A stretch of 64,000 bases of DNA. It comes from Leucaena leucocephala. Its lineage: Eukaryota > Streptophyta > Magnoliopsida > Fabales > Fabaceae. The stretch spans positions 682,001 to 746,000 of the forward strand of contig CM073547.1 in NCBI GenBank assembly GCA_037074615.1, written 5' to 3'. The notes beneath the pieces are model-generated. The model saw only the letters and a list, made by a program, of their open reading frames with translations. It had not been told where the DNA came from and searched no databases. The stretch's first letter is position 1, and each line of letters opens with the position of its first letter. This document shows, in pieces, positions 52,513 through 62,159 of this stretch. The position numbers and the translations under genes are program-made.

Positions 52513-52901
52513 TCAATTAGGAATCATCTTGTGGCGAGGCCTATAAAAATTTGGAGATGGATCATATCTTCCATAATCCCCCCAGAGAAGCCTTTCGTTG
52601 ATAACTGCTATTTCTTCCTTGTTCTTCGATGTTCCCTGCCATATCAAATATATATATATATATATATATATGCGCGAGCGCGAATATAAATATAGACGTA
52701 TACAATAAAGATATTCCTCAAACAAATATATGTGTCTATTAATAAATAAAACAAACTTCACTATACCTTGAGATGTGTCTTCATGAATTACGTTCAGCAA
52801 GGAAACTTGAGAATTTATACCACTTTCAGTTGCATATAAAAAGCACTATGCCAGAATGAATTAAGAAGCAAAAATGTTTCTATAACCTTCCAAAGGAGAA
52901 G

Positions 52902-52939
<38 letters not shown>

Positions 52940-53484
52940 GTAGTGTAAACATATTAATAAAAGAGCCAGCATTTTTCTTAATTCATTTACCTAGAAGGTG
53001 AAACAAAAATGAGCCAATTAATTACAACTATAGCAGTTCTTAGACAATATACATGTACATACCTCTTCCACATGATATTCTTCTGCATCCAACTTGCTGA
53101 CAAACTTGGACCCTCTTCCTGCAATTCTAATGCATTAAGGTCACCCACGTATATACGTGCGTTAAGCTAGAAGGATGAAGCAATAAAAAGCTCTCAAATT
53201 TTCCACACGCCAAGTAAACCCAACCATGCTTAATTGATATGCACGTATATATATGATGCATTAAATAAGATGGAATTCCATTGCTTGTATCAGTTAAGGA
53301 ATTATTGTTTAGCTTGTATAATATATTCAACATGCTTTTATCAGAGCCAAAAGCTGCGAGAGAAGACTGAATTGTAAGAAAGATAGGAACCTGCAAAAGT
53401 AGTGGAAAAGAGTGATCCAGAAAGGAGGAGGAGGAGGAGGAAGAAGAAGAAGTTGAACTTGTTGATGATGATGGGAAGCATCAT
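52513..53484 (-). CDS. Secreted peptide precursor, Casparian strip integrity factor (CIF)-like
   Basis: Three exons (53391-53484, 53063-53118, 52513-52635) join in phase to 90 residues. Residues 1-31 form a signal peptide (MMLPIII, a Phe/Leu run, then SGSLFSTTFA). A short charged middle follows (GRGSKFVSKLDAEEYHVEE, NKEEIAVINERLLWG). The last 21 residues (70-90) begin DYG, contain DPSP and YRP, and end KMIPN. CIF1 and CIF2 are, as I recall, 21-residue C-terminal peptides that start D-sulfotyrosine-G, carry prolines at positions 7 and 9 and end RPPFKLIPN. They activate the receptor GSO1/SGN3 to seal the endodermis. Length, layout, DYG start, P7/P9 and IPN end all agree. The odd part is RPRHKM where family members have RPPFKL, plus extra tyrosines at peptide positions 5 and 12. 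TA microsatellites fill both sides of intron 2. Expression is unproven, and the subtype (endodermal CIF1/2 or pollen CIF3/4) cannot be told. Confidence 0.75.
52648..52672. repeat. AT microsatellite beside CIF-like exon 3
   Basis: An uninterrupted TA run within the last intron, 13 bases upstream (in gene direction) of the exon 3 acceptor. Its place in the polypyrimidine/branch-point zone makes length changes potentially relevant to splicing. Confidence 0.9.
52903..52935. repeat. AT microsatellite in CIF-like intron 2
   Basis: The longest TA run in the window, in the same intron. Confidence 0.9.
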
Positions 53485-54074
53485 GAAATAATGCAATAAA
53501 CTGTTATTTTCTGAAACGAGAGAAGCCTCAAAGAGTGATGTGTTTGGTATGTATATTAGTTCCCAAAGGCAAGCAAACCTCAAAGAAAGGACTTGAAATT
53601 GACACTTGTGCAAGCTGTTTAGTGCAATTTACTAATAAATTATCCCACACAAAAAAGGTAAAGCAAAGCACTTTGCTTTTGTTTTGGGGCACTAATGAAC
53701 TACTGTTTTAATTTAAAGGTAGTGGAGTCACACATATATAAAATGCTTGAGGTTTGACCTTTCTGCAAATTATTATGCTTCACAACAATACACAACACTT
53801 TTGGATCAATATATATATATACTCGCATCATTAAGCCGAAACAATTCATTTATTTTGAAACTAGAAATATTACGGTAGTGGTCCTTTCAAATACCAATTA
53901 TTAAAATTAAATTTAATTAGGTATTTATTTAATTAGGTCAATTAAGTAGGTCCAGATAGTCAATCACACTCTATTACATGTATTAGTTAAACGCATCATC
54001 ACTTAACCTTCTATTAACCCGAGGCAGGTTAATCATGCGAGAAGATAGTGATAACTGATTTAGTTAGATATTTA
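53485..54074. other. Promoter side of the CIF-like gene
   Basis: Upstream of the peptide gene. The reading frame is still open upstream of 53484 (to 53613), but without signal-peptide character. AT-rich, no other feature. Confidence 0.45.
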
Positions 54075-54284
54075 CTAATGAAAGTTGATACAGATAGTAA
54101 AGAATAAACTTATATCTTAAAAGGGCAAAAGTTTGATTCCTTTTATCATTATGAAGACTCTTTTAGTAGGCGATATAGTAAGTTTTTTATAAGTATTCTT
54201 TGATCCTTAGAGCCGTACTTTAGCCTTAATGAGGGACCCGTGTTAAATTTATCTAAATTTTTATGTAAAAAAAAATGTTAGATA
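54075..54284 (+). repeat. SINE-like repeat, copy 1 of 2
   Basis: Related to 61915-62110: AGTAAAGAATAA, a B-box-like GTTTGATTCC, ATCATTATGAAGACTC, TTTTATAAGTATT, GCC-TACTTTAGCCTTAATGAGGGAC, TGTTAAATTTA, and an A-rich end after TTTTTATGTAAAA. The order and spacing are the same in both copies, with about 70-75% identity by eye. No target duplication was found. Confidence 0.5.
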
Positions 54285-55039
54285 CTTATTTAACTCCATA
54301 GCTAATAGTTTTTTTTTTAAAAAAAAATCATATTTGTAACGGTTTTTTTTTTTCAAGAGTAAATTAATCTCTCACTCCTTCAAACATTACGCTTAGCTTA
54401 ATTAGACAGCAACTTCTATCGTTATGACCAAAATATACACAAATCTCTTCAAAGTTAAAATATGACGAATAAGCTATCAATTTCAATTATTTTCTATAAA
54501 ATATAATGCATCATTAAAAGAATATTTTATATTCACAATAATAAATATAAACCGCAGATTTAATTCTATTTTAGACAAAATAAATATAATTGTAATTTCT
54601 CAATCAATACATACAATGAAATCACAAGATGTAAATTCACAAATCAGAATATTAGGGTTCATGTTTTGGATTTTTGTGCAATGTATATGGAAGAATATTT
54701 CTAGTCGTTTTAAGAAAGTCATATACAGTGCATGTTTTGATAAGTATAATTTCCTTAATATAATGGAGGGTCATCATCTAATTTAGATATATTTTCTTAA
54801 ACAAGGAGAATAGAAAACAATCATATCTTTAATTATAAACGACCAAGGAGACCAGTTGTTATAATGAGGCATATTTAAAAGGGAGTGGAAAAGTGGACTA
54901 GAAAGCATGCTTAGATATAATAAAAGAATATTAACGAGAGATTAGCTTGGCTTGATAAAATAATTATCCTAACCGACAAGGACGAGGCACCAAAATACCC
55001 ACGCTGGTGGAGAATAAAGGGATGCGATCTGATAACATT

Positions 55040-55073
<34 letters not shown>

Positions 55074-56370
55074 TCTTATCTTCTCCTTTTATTTGGCTTC
55101 GAGAACATTAAAAAAAGGGATGCAAGCAAGAACAGTTAAATATCGAATATTTTAGAGTGGGATGATTTGTCATCATAACATAATAAAGCATCAATAATTA
55201 CAAGTGCGCTGGTCATCACTATTTTCTTATTTTTAAGTTAGGATGAATTTTATTTTATTTTTTATCATTCGGATCGAGATCTTCGCAAAATTTCAAATCA
55301 TCCGCTATTATTTTAATTGCGCTATACTTTTTTTTTTTTGAATAAAAGTTAATGGTTTTATGTTCTAAATCCGAGCAACAGTTACGTTGTGTCAATGATC
55401 CACACGCAGTAGTTGGATCATTTCACTCCCAATATGCCCCAGGTATTATTTTCTGTTTTTTTAGTATCTGAAAGATTTATCAAGAGTCCTAACTAATCCA
55501 GATCAAGGTAGACAAAATCACAAAGGGTGATAAAACCCTACCACAGCCACCCCACACGCACTAAGGTGATATGATAGTGTTGGGGATGAGCTAGGTAGTA
55601 AATAATGTGAAGTGTAAGTCCTTAATAAATCTGTGTGTTTAGTCCAAAAAAAAAAAAGAAAGAAGTACATCTCTGTGTAGGGTCTGAAATAATGTGAGGT
55701 TCAAGTCCCTAAAGTTCAAGCATCAGGAGATGAAATTTTACCAGATAGTGCCCGCAGTGTCCTCTTTTGTGGTCCAAAGGCCTTTGAACGATGAAAACTT
55801 ATTGGGTAAATATTGCCTATATTTTTTAAATATCGGCTATATTAATACAGCAACGATCATACTCTAAGAAGGCCTACACTTGACCTTCCATTTATTTATT
55901 TTTACTGCCAACTCAATCTATTGGCACTCAGGTTTTCAATTGAATGTATTTTTAAAGTGATGCGGTAGGTATTACCTACCTCAGAAAAAAATGTTTATCA
56001 ATAATCAATTAATGTGAAATAAAAAGTATCTCTTCAATAATGTAAACTTACATGCTAAGAATGTCAATACCAATATCTGTAAAATCTAAAAAGAGCCGCA
56101 CTACTTCTAATTACCTTAAGCTTCATACAATGTATGAGGCCCACATCTAGTCCAATCTACAAGTCAAATTGCATACCAGCATCCCCCTGGGACCGCCCAG
56201 GAACTGAATAATTCCAGCAAACTCTGATATAGGACTGTAATGACAAAAAAAATTACATACCATGCACATATACCAATAGCGTAAGAAATAAATCAATTCA
56301 ACGCAAAATAACATATTGAACACAACGAACATGAAGCACCATCTCCATTCTTCACAAAGCACCAAGATGA
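54285..56370. other. AT-rich spacer between the CIF-like and DnaJ genes
   Basis: No gene seen. A CA microsatellite lies at 55043-55070. Two short similar stretches (AATAATGTGAAGTGTAAGTCC near 55604 and AATAATGTGAGGTTCAAGTCC near 55690) look like a small local duplication. Confidence 0.5.
55043..55070. repeat. CA microsatellite
   Basis: Fourteen or so uninterrupted CA units. Confidence 0.9.
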
Positions 56371-59300
56371 CTATGATGATGAAGCGGAACCTCCAGTTTC
56401 AGCACTTTCATGGCGTAGACTGTTTTCTCTGCTGTAAGCAGCCTTAGCACCCTGGATGAAATTGAAGCATTCTTCATTAGATATAAACAAGATGACGAAG
56501 CTGACTATTGAAATGATTGATCCACGCTTAATTATAACACTCTTCTTGCAGAATCGCACAAGTTGTTGTAAAGGCACAGATACTGCAAATCAGCACATAA
56601 CACTTACTTGGAAGACAGCTCCTAACTTCCTCAAGGCTTTAGCCCTTTGCTTCAAAACGTCTCTAGACACGCTAGGATCTTTAAGAACCTGAGAAAAATA
56701 ACAGTTACAAGAATAGTATTTGTGAAATCTTGCAAGTAATTGACGCTTTAAAAATAATTAACTGTTAGCAAAACTAAAACTTACAGCTTGGCAGACATGT
56801 GACAGAGTTGTTTCGATATCAACCACATTGATCTGCCAAAGGGAATTAATCAGAGCATCCTTCTTTTCTTCCATAGCTTTTAGTAAATTTTCTTCCTTGT
56901 TTTCTCCGTCACTTAGCTTCTTGAGCTCTTCTTGTATTTGAATTAAGGACACGGCACCTACAAACAGAGCTCAAATTCATTAAAACCTCTCCAAATATAT
57001 GATATGGTCTATATACTTTTCACTGTGTAGGATACCCAGATACTACCTGAAGCTGCCATCACTTGTGACTTTATCATATGTCCTTTCCCTCTAACCCACT
57101 CTGCCAAAAAGGGAACCTTCATATACCTCATATCCTTTCCCAGCTCTTTTGCAGCTTTTCGTGTGTAGATATAGCCAATTGTATGCAGCATGGCCTCACC
57201 AAAAGCTGAATATGAACTATGAGTTAAACAAAAATGCCAGGTAAAGGAACTATTATAAGAACAATTTTAGAGCAGGGCTCTAATATCATGAAAAAATGTC
57301 AGAGATCTTCATTGTCACTGAAAATTATATTTCATGGCAGCTAGCCTTACAAATATTTAATGGATGACGGCCACTAAGCTAGCTATTCAATCCCTAGAAT
57401 CAAGGAGCAAACATTCCAAAATGGACGTCGACTAAAACATTATTAATAACAGAATAAAATCACAACAAATATATTCACCAAAAAATATCATAACAAATAT
57501 GATGAGCAAATATCCTGTGATTCCCCACAGTTGCAGACAAGCATGCATTGATTGGAGCACTGATATGAAGAAGTATTTATGAGATTTATGTAAACTTTCC
57601 AAATTGACAGATCATCTTAAAAAAAAAGGGCCATTGGTTGAATTAAAGTATAAATGGGAAGAACTTACCAGCTTGAGAAAGACGCCTTGCTTCTGAATTT
57701 GCCCAGTTTGTGAACTCATCTACTCGACCATCAACAAATGGTTGCAGGCGATCTTTCAAAGTTGCAATGAGCTTTTCTTCCCTTTCCTTCTGCCATGACT
57801 ATGGGGACAAGAATAGGAAACAGCTTCAGCCACTAGAAGATGGGGAGAACAAAGGGAAGAGTAGGGAAACAGGGAATGAGGAACTCAATTAAAGCACTAG
57901 GGAAAAGAAATGTACTTTTATCTTTTCTTGAATTATTTGCTTACGAGTTTCAGGATCACTTGTGTCTTCCTCAACTTCTATAGATGCCAGAGAAGCCAAT
58001 GCAAGTTCTCCAGCATAATCTTCAAAATATTCACTTCCAAAAAGCATTCCAAATACAGCTGCAGGATCAATCATGGAATCTCTTCACAGAATGAGAAGAA
58101 GAAGAAAGTATATTATTATACATGTTTTCTTCGTTGACAAAGAAACTTTAAAAGCAAGTGTTGCAAGCTGAGTTTCATTTAAAAGAATTCAAAAGAAATT
58201 ATCATTAGCAATTAGTAAAACTCCTGGGCAGTTGGTCTCCGCCAAAATTCTAAAATTTTACTATAGCAACTTGGATATAATGATATCAAATTATATTTCA
58301 GCTTTCAGCAAACTGCTCTTAGACACTACCTAAACAGCTCCCAAATACTGAAAATACCTGGTTAATTTTTTTTTCTTATATAAAAGCTAAAACAAAAGTA
58401 AGCATCATCACAACCATTTGCTACAAATACTGACTAACAACAGAATAAACCAATGAGAAAAGGGAGTATCACTGAAGAAGATGAAACAAATAAGTAAAAA
58501 GTTTCATTCTGAATACATATCCTTTAGCTTTAAGCTGCAAAGACAGAACTTCACCAAATGATAAAATACTCAGAAACTTTGATTACTTTTCAATTATAGA
58601 TGGCTGTATAAACTTACTGTGGCACTCCTGCTTTTCCATTCTTATCATATGCTTCACGCTTCTCAGGATCACTCAAAACCTGGTAAGCCTCACCAAGTAC
58701 CTGAGCATAGATACCACGTTTAAAAATATATTGAGGGGGTGGAGGAAGGAGGTTGAAAGAGAGAAGAGATCAAAAGGCTTGTGGAAGAAACTGATGGAAT
58801 AATTTAAATATTCCTGCACTGCATTACTGCAGGGGGTAAAATCTAGTTATTAATGGAGTTCACCAAATCATATCTCTTTCACATACTACACTCAGAACTT
58901 TACCCTTAAGTAAGTAAACAATTTTGTTAGTAAACATCATTACTATCATAAATATCTAAGAAGCCAAAACTCTGTGCATAAGATTCATTCTTTAACATAC
59001 CTGAAAATTTTCTGCAGCCTTAGGATCTCCAGGATTTTTATCTGGATGTACTACCCTTGCCTGCAAAGACAAGAAAGTGGAAATACAAGGTTATAATGAC
59101 ACAGACACTGCTTAGGTTAAAAATAAATAATAATATTCCCTTTGTTCCTTAATATAAGAGCTAGTTAATTTTTTTAGATAGATTAAGGAACCCAAATAAA
59201 TAAATTGATTATGACCAAATCTAGCCTTTCAAAATTAATTCATATTATATATTTATTAATCTACCTAAATTAGTCAATTAACTATTATATTAATTATAAT

Positions 59301-60041
59301 TAACTAATTTTTTGGCTTTTTTAATATATCTATAAAAGTCAACTAGTTTTTATAATTAGGACAGGAGATAGTAATAATTAAGGAAAAAAGATAAAAAGAA
59401 CCAACAGGATAAAGGCCGTATTTCTACACACTGAACCTAAAATTAAGAAAAAGAGACGCACTTTTCTTCTTTTAATTGACTTCAACTCACCAAAACTCCA
59501 TGATACCAACATCGGAAATAACTAGACGTTCTAAGGAGAATGTAAAGCAAAAGGTCAGCTGAAAAGCTTACTGATGATAGTCTGCATCAGAAGCGCACAG
59601 CAAGCTACCATCTAATGTAAGCATTTAAAGGAAGATTAAGAGAACTAGACAAGATCATAAGCTCATTCTTTGCGGATTAAATTGAGCTCAAAATTCTTAT
59701 ATGATTCAAACTAAAAGAAATTGTAAAGGTCAAATAAGTGAAGAGTTTACCATTCACAAAAACCACACAACTTAACTATTTAAGAGTCTCCGTTTAATGA
59801 AAGAATTGAACATGATTGTCTAACTGCTTCCCTAATTCATTACATTACTTTCGCACATGGACCATACCCGGTAAAATTAGAAGCCTACTCAAATCTCAAT
59901 TCGGTACTCGTATATACTTTCAAAAAATGCAGAAAGTAGGATTAAAATCAATACCTTCAAGTAGTAGGCCTTCTTAATCTCTGCAGGGGATGCATCAACT
60001 TTAACGCCTAATATGTCGTAGTACGTAGTGTCTTTCACCAT
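56371..60041 (-). CDS. DnaJ protein (dnaJ 10-like, J-domain with C-terminal X domain)
   Basis: Nine exons (59955-60041, 59001-59060, 58618-58700, 57916-58081, 57669-57798, 57047-57205, 56785-56957, 56608-56688, 56371-56451) join in phase to 339 residues. The J-domain covers about 1-70: YYDILGV, EIKKAYY, the HPD motif at 34-36 (VVHPDKNPGDP), FQVLGEAYQVLSDPEKREAYD. There is no Gly/Phe region of note and no Cys-rich zinc finger. The rest is the plant DNAJ-X type: MIDPAAVFGMLFGSEYFEDY, a coiled-coil-prone helical part, GYIYTRKAAKELGK, and a Ser-rich end. J-domain proteins start ATP hydrolysis in Hsp70; the client here is unknown. The start is the first ATG, with MVKDTTYYD as in relatives. Family and position match Arabidopsis At4g39150 and At2g21510 (recalled), next to the RING gene. 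Confidence 0.94.
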
Positions 60042-61287
60042 AGCTTGATTTGATATTTGAACCGCGATTCACAGCTCTTATAAGCAAAAAAGAAAAACAC
60101 ATTCAATCAGATAGCAGCATGGTTTCATAACCATAAAGTACTATTTTCATCATAATATACAAATTACATTAGCAGTTAAGCAGTGCCAAAGCTGAAGAAA
60201 AATTATAAACAAAGTGAACACCAGCAGGAAAAAAAAATCGACAAGAAATTGAGAAAGAAAGAGACATGCCGATTATAGCGAAGCCAGAGAGCAAATCACA
60301 CTGAGCTCAAAGTTCCTGATGCAGATTGTCGTAATTCTGGGTTTCTGTCCAAGCAAATTACGAAGCAGCAGGTAGGCGCACGAGATAGGAATGGTAGATC
60401 CGTTCGCGGAGGAAACGGCGCCGTTTTTTAAAATGGGCCGTGAAAGGAAACAGCTATTCTTGGCTCTTTATTTATTTATTTTTGCCTGAAGTTAACGGAA
60501 ACCATTATTATGATACTTGTTACATTTTTTCTTTTTTTGGTTGCCATATTAAGGTTTATATATGCTACAACTAATTACTAACAAGGAGATGATTTTTATT
60601 GACAGTTCACAAAAGCATGTCCCAAGCTGCCCACGTTATGTTCATGTGGGGACAGCTGGTTACAGAGGTGGCGTGAAATGATTGGCTGTTAGAATTTAGA
60701 CCGTGTACGCGCGGCAGAAGACAAGGGAAGAAAACCTTAGCTGCAGTGGAATCCAATAGACTTGGTTTTGGTTAAACACGGCAAGCGAAGTTCTTTTAAT
60801 GCCAACACGCGGTGAGCAAAGATAAGGAGATGAGATTTGGCATAAGATAAATAGGTTTTCATTTGATTAAATGATGTATTTTGAGAGAGCCAATACACTC
60901 TCATTAGAGAAAACTAATTAAACTAAATTTTTAATATTTATAAATTAATTATTTAATTTTTATATTTATTATATTTAGGGTTGGAGAAGAATAACAGAAA
61001 GTACTATATATGAAATCAAATATTTTTTTTGATACAAAATCAAATATATTTAAACGGGAGGTAAGAAAGGCCATAGGTAGGCCTCAATCAATATTTCTTT
61101 TGAGCCCATTATAAGGTACGTTGAAGGAAAGCATGGCTGAGTTAAGCCCAAGACTCGTAATATTTGGGCCTACAATCCCATCATATTTTGCCTTCAAGCC
61201 TACGGGCTCAAGCAATTGCCACTTAACAGACCTTAAAGCTGAATTTGGCAATGCATGTTTTATGTTTGGCACAAGTGGATACAGACA
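60042..61287. other. DnaJ promoter side and spacer
   Basis: Region upstream of the DnaJ start. 60270-60440 is less AT-rich and is the likely 5' UTR/core promoter. A TGGGCC site-II-like element at 60434-60439 is common in plant growth-related promoters. No other gene is seen. Confidence 0.45.
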
Positions 61288-61291
61288 TTAA

Positions 61292-61827
61292 GGGCCTGTT
61301 TGGAAATATAGAAAGCCTTTTGATCTAAATTTTATTTAGAAAAAATTTAAAACAAATAATTGTATTTGCCTAAAAAGTCTTTTGGATCAAACCACACTTT
61401 AAAACTATAGTTTCAGATAAGTTGGTCAGAGTAATTTTTAGAATAGTAAAAAAATTTATGCATTACTTAATTGTTATTTTACCCTTATTTTTTCTTATAC
61501 TATCTCTCATCTCTCCTCTATCTTTTCTATTATCTCTCCTCTATACTCTTTCTTCTATATTTTTCACTATCTTTCTTCTCTCTTATATCTTCACCACCCT
61601 CTCTCTTCTCTCTTTTTTATCATTTTCCATCTCTCATACTTTTAATAAAATTATACTCTTTTTTATAATTTTCGAATTACAAAAGTTCTTTTAGTAATAA
61701 ATATACAAATACTCATTTATCCATAACTATTATTTTTCATAAACTCTTTTTTAAAAGTTATTTTTTAAAAACTACCAAAAAGCCCTTTTTTATAAATCAT
61801 TTTCTAAAAATATATCCAAATACACAC
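61292..61827 (+). mobile_element. MITE-like element, copy D
   Basis: Best-bounded copy of the family: TAA (61289-61291), then GGGCCTGTTTGGA, and at the other end TCCAAATACACAC followed by TAA (61828-61830). The two ends are imperfect inverted repeats (9 of 13 bases). The inside has AAACCACACTTTAAAACTA, GAATAGTAAAAA, a long CTCT/TTT tract (61490-61640) that is open in several frames by composition only, and TTACAAAAGTTCTTTT. It looks like a non-autonomous Tourist/Harbinger-type element. Confidence 0.78.
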
Positions 61828-61914
61828 TAAATGATGTTTTGAGTTCAATTTGCATTATTAAAAAGACGTTTCATTTTTTCAAGTCACGAAGATGCTAAAT
61901 ATACATCCCAAAAG

Positions 61915-62110
61915 TTAATAAGAGTTGGTACAAGTAATAAAGGAATGATTCATATTTTATAAGGATACAGGTTCAATTTCTATTATTATCGTGATGACTC
62001 ATTTAATAGTTAATTTTATAATTTTTCTATAAGTATTTTTTTGAGGCCTAAGGCTTACTCTGATTTTAGTAAGGGACTAATATTAAATTTACTTATTTTT
62101 TTTGTATAAA
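61915..62110 (+). repeat. SINE-like repeat, copy 2 of 2
   Basis: Related to 54075-54284, with AGTAATAAAGGAATGA, a B-box-like GGTTCAATTTC, GATGACTCATTTAATAG, CTATAAGTATT, CTTACTCTGATTTTAGTAAGGGAC, ATTAAATTTACTT and an A-rich end. A part of the preceding sequence (TTTCATTTTTTCAAGTC and GAAGATGCTAAATATA) occurs at 61870 and again at 62117, so the repeat may sit inside a ~30-40 bp duplication. Confidence 0.55.
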
Positions 62111-62159
62111 AAAGGTTTCATTTTTTCAAGTCGTGAAGATGCTAAATATATGTCCCAAA

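Noticed and set aside
52750..52812. Possible extra exon (LNVIHEDTSQ frame) in the CIF-like gene
   Set aside because: No acceptor gives a frame compatible with the preceding exon without a stop, while direct joining of the three chosen exons is in phase.
55587..55720. Possible SINE or tandem unit around two GTGAxGTxxAAGTCC stretches
   Set aside because: The similarity is about 20 bases with no boxes, tail or target duplication. Noted only as a small local duplication.
61422..61694. Open frames of 90 and 65 codons rich in Leu, Ser and Phe
   Set aside because: They lie in the CT/T-rich tract of a MITE. Composition alone keeps them open, and there is no motif or start context.
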